NCBI GenBank assembly: GCA_030052745.1
Contig: JANBVO010000015.1
Location: 671,528 to 735,527 of the forward strand
DNA length: 64,000 nt
Source: Pleurostoma richardsiae
Taxonomy: Eukaryota > Ascomycota > Sordariomycetes > Calosphaeriales > Pleurostomataceae
Reading direction: 5' to 3'
Made by a program: the position numbers and the translations under genes. Positions 21,762-34,162 of this stretch are shown here, one piece after another. The first letter of the stretch is position 1; every line of letters starts with the position of its first letter. Under the pieces are notes generated by a model. That model ran no database searches. It was not told where the DNA came from and saw only the letters and a list, made by a program, of their open reading frames with translations.

Positions 21762-23363
21762 ATGTGGAGACTGCAGATTGAGGTGAAGGGCCTTTCTGTG
21801 GCATCAAAGTTGAAGTTCTCCAAGCTGGATATACAGACAATATGCAACGTAACCTGTTTCTGAAGTGTCTATGGTAGAGACAGACGGGGCATTACGCAAG
21901 TGCATACATTGAGGTTCATGGCAGTGAGATTCTGTGGTCAGTGTATTCTGGCTGATGTGCTGCGTAACTTTCAGACCGCACCCACCCAGGAGAAGTTACT
22001 TGTCGTTCTCTTGAAATTTTGAGCGGGCGGGTTTGTTCCTCGCTTGGTGTCCTTGCCACAGATTCCTTTATGATACTACTGCTAGAGAGCTCCAGCCGCC
22101 AAGAGCCCGATGGTGGCCGTCATCGGCCAGCTTGGGAGCTTGAGCAGACTTGTATTCGCCATGAAGGGTAATTATGGCCTTGTCACTATCATCGTACTTA
22201 CCCAGGGCCCTACGTTTCATTCTTCTCGTAATTACCTTCTTACTGTATCCACGCATTTCTTGTATTCGTCGACGTAGGTCATGACCTTAAAAGGGGTGAG
22301 TACGAGAGTTAATTATTGAAAAATGTAATTCGACCCTGACCCTAAGTCACCCCATCAGTTAACAAGGTCTACCTCTCCGACATCCTCCACACCGAAGTTC
22401 CTCTTGATTGCTCGCGACCTAGTTCTGCTGGTGAACCGAGTTCCACACCGGGGCTTTGAGATGCCGAGTGTAACCTACTGGCCCTTGTGCAAGACCCTCT
22501 CGATTTCTGCTCATGTAGGATCGTTTGTCAAGATCTTCATCTTGATAATTACCAGAAGGGGCTCAGCTCTCCGCGGCTAGGCCAAGGAATCGTTGGCAAG
22601 GCAGTGCTCGGCATTCTCGACGGCTCGATTGACAGAGATGGGTACTGGCACCGTCACAGCGGTGTTACCCTCACGTCGTTGACGGGCTATCTAGACCCAA
22701 TTGAGTTCGCTGAAAGGGCCATGTGCCGAGGGCCTAATACACCCCATCTCGGTCTATTCAAGACCGCTGAATGAGACTTCATTCTCATCAAAACACCAGG
22801 AAGATGACCGCGGATAAAGAATCAGACACACACGAAATTTCACGCCTTCGTATCACGGGTATTGTCTCTGGTCGACTTGCAACTTAGCAACGCCAAAATC
22901 GCGGATTCATTGCATACATATAAGAGTGTCTAGCCAGTGAGTACTTTATATACGGTTCTTGCAGTTTCAAGAATCCGGTATATCATCCGTTAGCACCAAC
23001 GTTCTTCTCCCGATTTCTCATTACCATCAGTCGAGAGAAAGAAGAAATTTTCTCTTGCTTGGATTCTGACTGAAATAGGTGGGTTGGTGAGTGAATGAAG
23101 TAGCTTGGACCCGCTTATCAACATCAGGTCTCGCCTGCTTCACCTTCATTGTTCTCCGTGACTAGAGAGCGAGTTGGTGTTGCCAATCTCACATGAGACG
23201 AAGTTACACCAAGGTCATGGTATAGTGCTCAAGAGATGTGACTTGAAGTTTCTTGAAGACACTATATCGATTACGTGCAGCGCTAGGGAACGCTTTCATC
23301 TTCAAAGGCAGAGTAAGCCTCCAGGTTTGCTCCTATGAGCAGGTTATTGACAAATTGATCGAA
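21762..23363. other. intergenic region with one weak ORF relic
   Basis: 1.6 kb. The plus-strand frame 22,487-22,774 ends in a protein-like segment (DRDGYWHRHSGVTLTSLTGY, then LDPIEFAERAM) that could be the tail of an old gene, but I cannot name a family. The rest shows nothing I can support. Confidence 0.35.
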
Positions 23364-24032
23364 TTAAACAACCGGTTTCTCCGCAATGACCCAAAGGAAC
23401 GAGGCATCGACATCGTCTTTTGTGATTTCGCCAACAACAACCTTGAGTCCAACTTTCCGCACCTCTTCAAGACTTGTATCGGCTCCCCAGCCAGACCAGA
23501 ACATCCAGCCCTCTTCATGGAGCCACCTCTCATTGATGGCAGACTCCATGGCCTCGGCCGAGAAGTTCACGAGCATGTGGCCACCTGGCTTCAGCCATTC
23601 GAAGATCCTTGTGAGGAGAATGCTCTGCTCCTCGCGGGGTAGATGGATTACGCTGTAGAAGCCCAGCACTGCGTCCAAGGAAGCAGATGGGAAGTCCAAA
23701 GCCATCATATCGCTCTCAATCCAGGTGACACGATCAGTTCCCAGCTTCTCCTTGCCGAGGTTGATCTGGGTGGTCGAGATATCACTGGCAGTGATGGAGG
23801 AGATGCCGGAAGTGGCAAGAAGCTTCTCTACCACGGGGAAGCCAGCCCCGCAACCGAGCTCTAGCACCGAGACTCCTTCCTTGGGAAGGAGTGCCAGGAG
23901 TTTGTCGAGGTATCTGCCCCGATAGTCGGAGTTTTTGACAGTCCAGGCATTATAAGTCGGAGCCATGGCATCATAAGATGCCTTCAGCCGAGCCTTGAAG
24001 CCCTCGGGAGTTTTCTGCGTTACCGACTCCAT
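23364..24032 (-). CDS. SAM-dependent class I methyltransferase, 222 aa
   Basis: Single exon, complete. Motif I VLELGCGAGFPVVEKLL (about 56-72) binds the methionine part of SAM. TASDIST (about 81-87) supplies the acidic residue for the ribose; ESDMMALDFPSASLDAVLGF covers motifs II-III. LKPGGHMLVNFS (about 147-158) is the post-motif strand. The fold is a Methyltransf_25/11-type enzyme on a small molecule. No signal peptide or membrane segment. The acceptor substrate is not predictable. It faces the SDR at 20,726 tail to tail, about 1.6 kb away, so a functional link is possible but not shown. Confidence 0.9.
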   Translation of the reverse strand: MESVTQKTPEGFKARLKASYDAMAPTYNAWTVKNSDYRGRYLDKLLALLPKEGVSVLELGCGAGFPVVEKLLATSGISSITASDISTTQINLGKEKLGTDRVTWIESDMMALDFPSASLDAVLGFYSVIHLPREEQSILLTRIFEWLKPGGHMLVNFSAEAMESAINERWLHEEGWMFWSGWGADTSLEEVRKVGLKVVVGEITKDDVDASFLWVIAEKPVV

Positions 24033-27000
24033 GACAATTGACGGATAAAGTTTGAGAACGGAGCGAGAGTTGCCTGCTGGCAGCTAAATTGAGCAGTGTA
24101 CTTGGTGACTTATTGTTCCTTTTCTTGCACTCAGTCCGATAAATTATCATCTCCTGAATATTTAGACAATCGAGAGGTTAAGAGCCGTCACCTATGTGCC
24201 AGGGCTTTCCCCGGGTGTAAGCATTCTCTTGAATAGATTGCTTGCAGAGGTCAGTCATGCCGAGGTTAGTCATACCGCCCCGTACTATTTCGCGTTTGGT
24301 CTAGCAATGTCTTCGTCCTAGCTATTTTTAGCGCGAAATCTAGGAAGCATGCATATAATTAAGTGAAGATTTTTTTAGGTCCAACAGCACAACTTCACCA
24401 GTGTATTAATCCGGGCAGCGTATGTACCATCTAATAACGAGTTCCAAGGCAACATAGCTAGCTCTACAGACTTACTCTGACGAACACATGTTGGATTTAG
24501 CTATCTGCGAACGTGAGGAGGAGAGGAGAAGAGGAAAAGAGAAGAAGGCTACAAGCTAGCTGGCGTGGCTTGATAATTCTAGCCGGTCTCATTAATCATG
24601 TGACTTCCAACAACCTCAAGGATTACAAAGGCCACTTTGATAGCCATCGTCGGCCCCTCGGGAGAAGTAGTCACTAATAGACACAATTTCACAATTCTGA
24701 TTGCTAGGGGAGGTGTTGGACGAGGACGTGAGGTTTTCCTGGGAGTTTGCTCACGATCGTGCTTCGACATTGCTTCGACTCTCCATAGACCAAGCGCAAG
24801 AGTATCTTATGTAATTACCCCGAACCGTTATTTGCCTAGCGGTTCCCGCATGTGCATGTATGGATTGTTTCTACTTTTCGTCTAGAGTATCACACCGCAG
24901 ACTCCCACGGTCTAGAGTACGTGGAGAAGGCCCCTCTGTTGAAGGCTACAGACTCCGCGCTCCCTGCCATCTCCCCAAACTTTGGTGAAGACCACCAGTT
25001 CGTGACAAGATTGAATAGCTCTAAATGGATGGTTGGTCAAGTTATATACTGCGTAAACTACACTGATTCTTGTCGATCGGACTTGGGAGCGGAAACAGCG
25101 GAAAAGGGAAGCGGAAAATATCAATCCCCAATAAGGGGTTATTCGAATTATGATGATCTTGACTATAAGGATTTCCCACACACGCCAGATAAGAGACAGG
25201 CTGGTCACGTTTGCGAGTAGGATGTTCAACCATTCCCAGCTCTGCCACGAATCGTCGTGATTGGGCCCCTAATCCATTTGTCGTAGCAGCTAGAGTGCTG
25301 AACAAGCGTGTATTCTTCGGGCCCGTACGGAGCTAACACACTTCATGATCCGTGCGCAGGTGTCACCTCTGTTAATAAACTAGTCCCCGGGGCATATCGC
25401 TACGAAGTTTTCAAGAAGTCGAGGGTGTCCTGCGAGGAAAGTGTTGCGCTGTACGAAATGCAGATGCACCACGCCAGGAATGCTCCCTAGCGCTTGAAAC
25501 CTGAGGTTGGAGATAAAAGTAGTCGACAACATGAGATCACTTGTGCACCTTTGAGACCAAGGTCTATACAGAACTTATTGAAACCATGTGGAAGGTGATA
25601 TCCTTTTCCCCCGCGTGTCGGCCTGGGTGTCAAAGCAACGTCTTTACACACACATGTACTGTATGCACTATGCAGTGAGATTCAGTGAAAATCAGCAGGA
25701 CGAGCATATCTGCAAATGGCTACCACTTTTGGGTTAGAGGAAATGGAGGATGCAAGGTGAAGCTAGAGAAGGAGATAAGCGAAAGGACCGGGTAAAAGTC
25801 ACGGCCAGAGATATGTGGAGGAAACTCAAAAGTATGACCTCAACGCGGTCGTAAAGTCGAAGAGACCGTGTCAATCGTTCGCCATCTCTTAGAGCAGACT
25901 CTTCGATCACATCGACTTCCTCCCCTCCTTATATTAATCCTGTATTCGGCTTCCTTGCCTTAGTACGGTGGAGAAATGGGTTAATTATAGCGCGTCGTAT
26001 CTATTGTCATATATCCCCTTATCGTGTCCCCTTATCGTGTGCCTTCTCGCAGCTTCGAGAGCGACCCTTAGGGATGACAACTTCATTGTGGCAGACCCTG
26101 CGCCGGCGAACAGCACACTGATGAACCTAATAGACCACGGCGTGTTGTCACCTTCATTCATCGCACTAGTGGGGCCGTCTAGACCGGATGCTTGAAGCCC
26201 GGAATATTCCATCGTTGTTACGTATGCGTCATGGGACACTCATGGTAACTGCTCGCCACGGACGTGTTTGCCGGCAGCTGGTAGAGCGGAGTGGGTCGAC
26301 TTCATTACTGCGCTGGTTCGGAGGGTTAGCCATGAACACGTCGGTAACTGAAGGCCTTTACAGGACGGAGAGGACGCTGTTGTGCGCCATCGAGGGAATC
26401 AGTGGCTTTAATCTACACGACGGTTAGCATTGAACTTCACGGTATCTCTGCCTCATGTTAGTCGACTGAGATTCATTTCTCTTTCTTATTCTGTCGTTTC
26501 TATCTTCTACATCTTTACCGTCCGCTGCACGAACGGCATTGGAGCATTGAAGTCATCCTCAAAGCCGGGAATTGCGGGGCATCCCACGCACTTGATTGCT
26601 TACTGCCTAGATAACATACACTTCGTCGCCGCAGGGTCGGGGGTATCTTCTCTGGCTCTTTAGTTCGAACGTTAGCATTAGGCCGCCGAGGGCAACTTTA
26701 CGGGTGGGCTATGAGCTTCAGCGTATCTCCTTTTGTGCCATGTGCGCCTTCTCCGGTCGAGTGAGGGCATCGCCGAGGCTCAACCGTCAGGCTAGTCAAG
26801 ATGTGAAGCGACATGCCTGGAACTATCACGCAACCACGGGTTGTAAGATACGGTCGTTTCGCGCACAAGTGGATATATAGAAGGCGTGCCACACTCAACT
26901 CATCAAGAAATCCTAGAGTCCCTCATTGGGATAGATAGCTGTGCTGGAAGGAGCGACATGCCCTACGACCAGGTCGGCATTGTTTCCGGCTCTTGGCTTT

Positions 27001-27660
27001 CGCATCAACCGTTGACGCCACCCTGTTGCGTGAGCGCCTGCTGATGGTCCACCCCTGCCGTTGCTGGGTGCTACGCTGAACGTCTACCGTCGCGCCTCTG
27101 CGCTGGAAGTGGCTGCTCCTGATCGGCGACTAGGTGTGCCACGTCCATCTAGCTGCCTATTCACAGGTTGCTACTGGGGCCGGTGCTGGTCCAACTTCTC
27201 GGACTGGAAATCTCTTGGGGTCCTCCTAGTAGCATGGGACCGGAGAGTATGAGGAATGTGAAGCTACGATACGTAGAGCTCGGCCAGAAAGCGAGAGCTG
27301 CGATGATGCTAGGCAGTTCCGCCGCCGGGGCGGAATTGCCTCGCGCGCCTAGGGAGGTCAAGATAGGCGTATTATGCAACATTGAATTTAGGGCCCAATA
27401 GATAACCTATAACTTCTATCGCCTCGTTCGGAGCCTGGCGTCGAAAGCAGCTGCGGCAGCGCAACCACGAGATTCAAGTTTGAGAGCACATGAGAACGTT
27501 CAATCGAAACGATTCTTGACGATGAGCTCTAGACCGCCCATGTGTTAACAGCTGGCCTCCAATACAGAACGCTTAGCCCCGTCGGAGGCCATGCTTAGGC
27601 TGCACACAAGATAGTGAGACGTGAGGAACGAGAAAGTTAAGTCGACAAGGCCTGCGCTGA
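24033..27660. other. gene-poor region, nothing supported
   Basis: 3.6 kb with only short frames of unlikely composition (for example 24,852-25,220 and 25,985-26,239 on opposite strands). Base composition is ordinary. I see no repeat copies from the window here until the LTR-like copy at 27,672. Confidence 0.45.
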
Positions 27661-27671
27661 GAAGGCTCAGG

Positions 27672-27890
27672 CATGCTGAAGATCTTTATGGGATGCCCCT
27701 GGGATGCCTACAGGATGCCCTAGCTGGCACAGCCAGTATAGAGATATCGGTACAGAGATTTACAAGCCAGGTACTGGTACAAGGAGTACTAGGGGCTAAA
27801 GGGACTGTGTGTATATATAGTGGCCATACCCTCCTGCTGTACAGTAGCTGTTCCTAAGGCAATCAACCTGCATTTCTCTACTTTTACCAA
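27672..27890 (+). repeat. diverged LTR-like copy B (copia type), probably solo
   Basis: Related to 16,913-17,111 by a series of shared blocks in the same order, ending CAATCAACCTGCATTTCTCT followed by ACTTTTACCAA. No primer-binding site follows, so it is likely a solo LTR. Divergence is high and not restricted to C/T and G/A changes. Confidence 0.45.
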
Positions 27891-29271
27891 GGCAGACGTC
27901 GAGCCATTCTAGGAATTCTACTGTGGCATTATGTAAGATTGTACCGGCGGCCAGGCTGCATCCAGTCAGGTGCAGCTTCACCGCAAGCTTTCTGGGAAGG
28001 GGATATGATGGAATTAAAACGGAGGTGCTTGCACGAGTAGATTGAGAGTGGGCTGGTCAGGTTGAAGGACGGCGTACGTGCGGCGAAAGAGGCTACGATA
28101 TAGGTCAGAGTCACCGAGCAGAATATTGAGAAGATATTAGCGACCTAAATAGGGGTGCGAATTCGCAGGACGACAACCTCAGTGTGGTGGAGTGAGTGGT
28201 CAAGAAATGGTGATAAATGCGGCACTTGGCTGTCACGGGCGCTACATACAAACATTGTCTGTATCTCGCGTAGAGCCTTATGTACCAAAATAAGAGGTAT
28301 GTATGGTAACAATGAGGCGTCCAGGTGGGCGAGTAGCGTAGTGGTTATCAGGTGGGCACACTTAATATCTCACGAGGCCCGTTTCTCTTACCCGCCGGTA
28401 AACGGCGATGACAGCACCCGTTGCCCAGCTGTTGTCTAGAAGCCGACACCACGCACACGCAGTACTGTTACACAAGGAAGCTTGAGGGTCTCCGGGGCTT
28501 CTAATCTTGCTGCGTCTGACGCGGGCCTACTTACCTAGCCTTGGGTAGGAGGTTGTCCCTTTTTATTTTTCCGGCAACTAAATTCCAGAGCAGTTGACTT
28601 CAGCAGGCTTTGAACGAAGAGCCTCGAGGATGCTGCCTTACATATAAGGAATCGAGCACGAGGAATTAACAACAACGATAATAACGATAATAACATGGCG
28701 GCCCTAACCTCTCGTCCAACCGCTACAGTCTCTAACTACCTAGAAGCTGCTAGTCTGTCGACTCTAACAAACCCCTCCTGTCCCTTAACCCCTGAATACT
28801 GGTTTAGGACATGACCTACAGCAGAGCCTAACGCAGTAATTAAAAAGCTTCCCCCGCAGCTCCAACCGCTGCTGGGATGATAACTGGACACCACGGCAAC
28901 GAAGTTACTACTCGAACTGTGCTTGATGACGACAGTCGGCAGTCGGCAGTATTCGGATAATGGCAACACCGGCCAGGCCAGCGTGGATCGGCGCAGGCGG
29001 AGTACACGAGCAACTCAATAACAACTTATCTACAGCCCTGTCATACGTCACCATGAGTCCTTCCAGCTAAATTCTTTACACTCGAGCAAAAAGTCCTTTG
29101 AGCATGATGGTCTTCCCTGGAATCCATAATTGAGGCATGTCTGATGCATGAATGGCGAAGATCAACGGACTGACTATGGCGGCATGTTATTCCAGGCTTC
29201 AATCACAGGCCACCGAGCAGGACATGCACAAACACCAAATCACGCAATTAGGCTCAATATAACTTAATCAG
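27891..29271. other. intergenic region with a tRNA-like fragment and a short microsatellite
   Basis: No supported gene. A tRNA-like A-box context (TAGCGTAGTGGTTATC, about 28,333-28,348) lacks a matching B box and cloverleaf. A microsatellite-like AACAACGATAATAACGATAATAAC tract, interrupted, occupies about 28,668-28,695. Confidence 0.4.
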
Positions 29272-29670
29272 TTAAGGGTTAGAATGCAATCCCTCCACCA
29301 TTGCCCTGTCTGCTCCAGCAACACCTTGAATTCCTCCTCGGATCTGTTTCCTGACTGACTCTCCCGCCGCCATATTCTCCTCCCGTGTCCACCAGAGTGC
29401 TCCGGACGCTTTTGAAGTCCGGCGCCCTGACGCGCTTCTCAGTCGTTGACAGGAAGGCGAGATCCGTGGCATAATACCGGTAGAGGCTGGCCACCTGCAG
29501 CTTCATACGGCGTGCCTGTTCCTGGAGCCGGCCCATGTCGATCGACGTGACCCACTTCACCTGTTCAGTCATCGTCGGGATGGGCTGACGGTCCTTAGTG
29601 GGGTGTGTGCGCTCATAGCAGGTAATGCCTGCGAAATGAGCTATAAGCCAGCTGGCCACAGCGTTAAGAA
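29272..29670 (-). pseudogene. unidentified coding relic
   Basis: Two overlapping minus-strand frames look like one protein split by a frameshift near 29,400. The first part has MGRLQEQARRMKLQVASLYR and YYATDLAFLSTTEKRVRAPD; the second has WTREENMAAGESVRKQIRGG and ends VEGLHSNP. Composition is protein-like, but I recognise no family. Both ends are undefined. Confidence 0.3.
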
Positions 29671-29848
29671 CCTAGTCAGTCAACCAGTCCCCCCGCGATG
29701 CTCCGCCAAGGAGCGCAGCGCTGTCTGACGCTGCGTCATAGATATAATGTGGCCTAGTCTAAATGTGGCCACTCTATTAGTGTGGATCAAGTGCGGACAA
29801 TGTGGCAGGTGTAGCAGATATGGCAGTGAAGACAAAATCTCCCGCAGC

Positions 29849-29902
29849 TGGCAGCCGTGCAGCCGCACAGTGGTATGCATTATACGGGCTGCGCGGCTGC
29901 CA
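29849..29902. repeat. inverted repeat able to form a hairpin
   Basis: Left arm 29,849-29,864 (TGGCAGCCGTGCAGCC) pairs with right arm 29,887-29,902 with one G.T-type mismatch. The 22-nt loop itself contains the palindromic ATGCAT. It lies in non-coding DNA upstream of nothing obvious. Confidence 0.5.
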
Positions 29903-30218
29903 CCTACCATAAACTTACGCGCTTGCCAAATCAAAGGCTGGGAAGTATTCTATATAGCCATGACACATAGAACATGGCTATAATGAGAGATCTGGACGCA
30001 AAACTAGATGATACCTACCGGAGAATTATGCAGGGGCTATAAGCATATCGATTATCAACACTACACTCATGGGCCTCTTGCGTCCTGTCCTGTGTGATCG
30101 AAGCTAACAAAGATAGATATCCACCTGCTCTTCCTCCACCCTCAACCCCCAAATTGAAGGGGAAAAGTCGGGAAGAACCACCTTGTCGTAACGCGCAGTT
30201 AGTAATAAGCCCCATGTT

Positions 30219-32551
30219 TTATACTGTCTCCTTGTGCGGCTCCCCGAAGGCTCTCTCCTTTTCGTCAATATCGAGATCTGCCTGACTTTCCCCGTTGAGA
30301 TTTCGCAAGAAGGCAGTGAGACCGACTTCTGCGTTGATCTCCTCCATGCGTTCGCGGTCGGCCTGTGCAACCCCCTTAGACCCAAAAATGATATCCTGAC
30401 ATTCTGTTAGTTGACGGCTCTTTTCAACTTTATGCCTCAGTGCGTACCATTTGCTCAAGCGAAACACGCTTGGTCTCGGGAACGAAGAACCAAATGAAGG
30501 CGGCACCCATGGAAGTGAGGACGCCGAATAAGATATAAGTTCCGTAGGTGATGCCATTCAACATATCGGGGGTGACTTAGAACAGTTTAGCACTCGGAAC
30601 CACCATTCGCCCGCTGGAAAAGACGGGTAGTAACACTCACTCTGCCCAATAATGAAGTTGTTCATCCAATTGCTGGACGCACCCAGCGCTGTACCGTAGG
30701 GTCTTGAGCTCAGCGGCCAGATTTCTGCGACGATAATCCATCCGCAGGGACCCCAGGAGTAGCCGAAGTTCGCAACAAACAGCCAGACGAACACGACCGC
30801 AGTCCAGGCAGCCCCCTTGTGGGTTTCCCATTGGTCCATTTCGCGAGCTACAATGGCCCTATAACATGTTTCAGGATTGACTTTTCAGGAATTCAAAGCT
30901 GTAGTGGGCAAGCTTACGCGATGATGAAGTGGCAGACTGCCATTCCGATGGCGCCAATGGTTAGAATAGGCCGCCGGCCGACTTTGTCAATCCAGAGGAC
31001 CGTGGGACTATAGTATCGTACTGATCAGTCATGGTGTTCAGAATGAGAGTGGCACAGGCCAAGGGATATTTACATAGTAGCCAAGAACATCACGACGCCT
31101 TGAACTCCTGTGGCCAGTAGATCGATCGCGTTGCCGGTCATACCCATGCTAGAAAAGATAGTCGGAGCATAGTACATGACAGCGTTGAAGCCGGTCCATT
31201 GCTGAAAGAACATACAAACTGTCGAGACAACGACCCGCTTGAACATCGGCCTCGTCTGGAACAGCGAGCCGATGGCGACGAACTGCAGTTTGAGGGTGTT
31301 CCATACCGTCTGCTCGGCTAGGTTCGGGAACCTCTCGGCCGTGGTACGCTTCTCCCAGACAGACTGGGCTTTGATTTCGAGGAACTCAAACTCGACGAGG
31401 TCGTCATCAGGCGACAGATCCCGTAGCCTAGCTAGGACCTTACGGGCTTCTTCTTCGCGGTTGTGGTGAATGAGCCAACGAGGGCTGTAGGGCATGAATA
31501 TCATGCCGACGAAGAGGATGGCGGCGGGGGCGAGTTGCAGGCAGATGGGAAGCAGCCATGCTGTATCTGTCTGATGGCCCATGGTGGTGCCGCCAATGTA
31601 ATTTGTTCCGTAGTCAATCCAGAAACTAATCATGATACCGAAAGCGATGGCAAGCTGTTGGAGAGCCACAAGAGATCCACGGACTTCTGTAGGGGCGCAT
31701 TCTGACTAGACAGACGAGAAACCAATGGTGAGCTAAATCTGAGACGTTTCCAATAGCTGACAGTTCAGGACATATGATGGGGAATATTTACGTTGTAGAT
31801 TGGCACTATAGTAGCTAAGGCGCCGACACCAATACCTGTGATGAATCTTCCCGCCAGAATGGTGTGGTAGCCACCCTTCTGACTGCATGCCTGGATGACG
31901 ACTCCAATCATGAAGACGCTGTCCGAGGCCAAAATGCCGTACTTTCGAGAGAGCGCCTCGGCGACGAACCCAGACATGAGAGCACCGAACCAAGCCCCCA
32001 GCTCGAGAATTGCCGTAAGCCAGCCCTTCTTTGTCTGACTTGCATTGGCATCTACGGGGTCGTAATCCTATTCCATTATCAGCCCCTGTATTTTGCAATG
32101 AGTCGGAGCCATTCTTCTCCATTGCGGCGCGGATATAATGACATGTCTGAAGGAGCCCGCAATCGACAATGTTTGGAGACGCCGACTGAGGAGTTGGGTT
32201 ACTTACGCCCATATCTATGCGACCGCATCAATATCAGTCCCATTGACAGGAAAATTTTCAAACTGGAAAGTGGAGTACGTACGAGACTTGAAGGATGCCA
32301 TCTGCAAAACGCCAGAGAACATTCCCTGGTTGTACCCATATAAAATACCACCAATACAAGCAAAGGCGGCAATTCTGAACACCTTCCACGACCTTAACAG
32401 AGCCGCTTCACGTCCAGAGTTAGCTTGCTGTCTTAAGACTTCCAGTATGCATCAAGGCGTTAATCTCACCTGGGCCGGAGGCCCCGACCATCTGCTCACG
32501 GCTGTTTACCACGACATCGTGTGGGGCTGCACCGGAAGCTTGAGCAACCAT
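30219..32551 (-). CDS. MFS sugar transporter, nine exons including an 8-nt microexon, 577 aa
   Basis: Exons (minus strand): 32,551-32,470; 32,405-32,283; 32,214-32,207; 32,067-31,792; 31,705-31,074; 31,007-30,918; 30,858-30,641; 30,575-30,448; 30,395-30,219. Every intron has GT..AG and all joins keep one open frame of 1,734 nt. Sugar-porter motifs appear in order: GGILYGYNQGMFSGVLQM (TM1), ELGAWFGALMSG, LSRKYGILA, GRFITGIGVGALATIVPIYN, SECAPTEVRG, PYSPRWL (canonical PESPRWL with Tyr for Glu), QQWTGFNAVMYYAPTIF, DKVGRRP, and PETKRVSLEQM near the end. A cytosolic acidic tail follows. It would import a hexose, disaccharide or related polyol across the plasma membrane; the substrate is unknown. 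No catabolic enzyme gene adjoins it. Confidence 0.9.
32207..32214 (-). other. 8-nt microexon (ATATGGGC) of the MFS gene
   Basis: Flanked by ...GCATAG and GTAAGT on the coding strand. Joining exon 2 (AAG TCT C), this octamer and exon 4 (GAT TAC GAC) gives K-S-H-M-G-D-Y-D, which runs straight into the conserved DYDPVDANASQTKKGW segment. Without the octamer the frame is lost. Confidence 0.75.
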
Positions 32552-33804
32552 GATGATACTTGTCTGCTAGGGTGCACGTCTTAAGGGGAAGCGAGGATTT
32601 ACGGGGGGAGGAATATCAAATAAGAGCCTGCTAAGGGTGTGTTGTATACACAGAGGCAGGCGGCAGACGCAACCCAGGCACAGCTGGGCAAGATATATGA
32701 GTGCGTTCAACCATCTCCACGGTAATACGGCGTCACTCCACGAAGCCGCGAATGCAACGGGCTGACATGCCACCCAACGTCACGCAAGCCGAGATACGGA
32801 CCGATCCTTCAAAGGCTGGTATTGCGTGGATCATGGCCTGGGAGGTGGGGGAAAGGGGCAGCACAAAGATCCGGCAATCAGGCGCACAACAGCAAAAGGA
32901 AGCGCAAGGATAAACAGAGTCTCCGCCCAAATGGGTTAGAGGTAGAGGTCGTTATATGGGTCGCCTCCATTTTGTCTGGTGAACGCGGTAGCGGCTCTGC
33001 ACAGAGCCCCCACAAAACATCCCGCCAACAGACCTAGGCCACTCACTGCATTTAGCCTAAATCGAAATCGAAGCGTCGAGACGGAGACCCCGGACAGGAG
33101 AGTCACGATATCTCCGGCAAACGAGGAGAGAGTCTGGGGAGTGGAAATTCCCCATAACGCCCTCCAAGACCGAGCCGGGGCAAGCTCGGGGAGGCCAGTG
33201 CTCCCCGCCCAGCCATCCGACAACCTAAGCGCCGTATCTTCAGGTCGCTCCGCTCCAGCCTAGTTCCGGACTTCCGGCGCACTAATCGGGAGAAATCCCC
33301 TGAAACTCTTCAGGCTGTTTCGACGACACGCGTGCTGTTCGTCCTGTCGTTTATCCGGATCGTGTCATAATTGGGACGCTCATTGCGTGCCGTAGGCAAA
33401 GGTCATGCTTTCCGATCCAGTCGTCGGGGTTGCCAGCACACAGGTTCTGCTGCTTGGTCACCTCGATCCCGGTGCGAGTCAGAATGTTCTCCATCCGACA
33501 TCTCTGCCGGGACTTCTCCGAAAAAGGAAACTCCGACAACGGCCTTTTACACGGACCGGTATCTATCTTGCCTATAGCATGATTAGTTTGTACTTCCCAA
33601 AACCCTAGGCTCATAATGCTAGGTTTGACCTTTCCGGCCCACGCTCTGCAGACCCCATACAGGTCAGCTAGCATGCGCAGGTAGTCTTAAGGTTATCATC
33701 AGCCGACGCCCAACCATTCGTCACAACAAGACCCAAGCCTCCTAGCTCGGCCGCAGCGGGCGCTCAGTCGCCGAATGACCATTTCCACGTTGGCGCTGGT
33801 ATTC
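32552..33804. other. upstream region of the MFS gene
   Basis: A TATATCTT-like element (minus strand) sits near 32,690-32,700, about 145 bp upstream of the MFS start codon. Frames between 32,936 and 33,674 have no recognisable domains. Confidence 0.4.
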
Positions 33805-34080
33805 CTACTGGACTGGCTGGGCGAGCAGAAGACGCGACTTGACCTCCGTCTCTTGCTGCGCTGTTGGGCAGCAGTGACAAATGCTGTGCAGCGGTCGCCA
33901 CAACCGTTACCCGGGATTTCGAGTCTTTTACGGATCTCGATGCGCTGCATCATATCATAGATCCAGGATAGCCCCGTGAAGACGTACAGACCACCATGGG
34001 TCGTACATCTCCAGGCCCATCCATAATACAACAAGTCGGACAAGCATGCATAAGTGCGGCGTGGTGCGACCATCATACCT
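33805..34080 (-). pseudogene. PLAC8-family relic
   Basis: The minus strand reads WIYDMMQRIEIRKRLEIPGN then GCGDRCTAF, matching the conserved core of fungal PLAC8 (Cys-rich) proteins, in which GNGCGDCC is followed by a Cys-Pro-Cys-Cys block. That block is present only in the next frame (CHCCPTAQQETEVKSRLLLA, stop at 33,807-33,805), so a one-base shift near 33,895 breaks it. One core Cys is changed to Arg. The N-terminal half is not convincing. PLAC8 proteins are small membrane-associated proteins of varied function. Confidence 0.5.
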
Positions 34081-34162
34081 CCTGTCAGTTTAGTCATCGA
34101 GGAAAGGTCTCACCGTGTATTCCTGTCAGTTTAGTCATCGAGGAAAGGTCTCACCGTGTATT
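34081..34162. repeat. perfect 41-bp tandem duplication
   Basis: Two identical, adjacent 41-bp units beginning CCTGTCAGTTTAGTCATCGA at 34,081 and 34,122. The identity suggests a recent slippage or duplication event. Confidence 0.85.
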
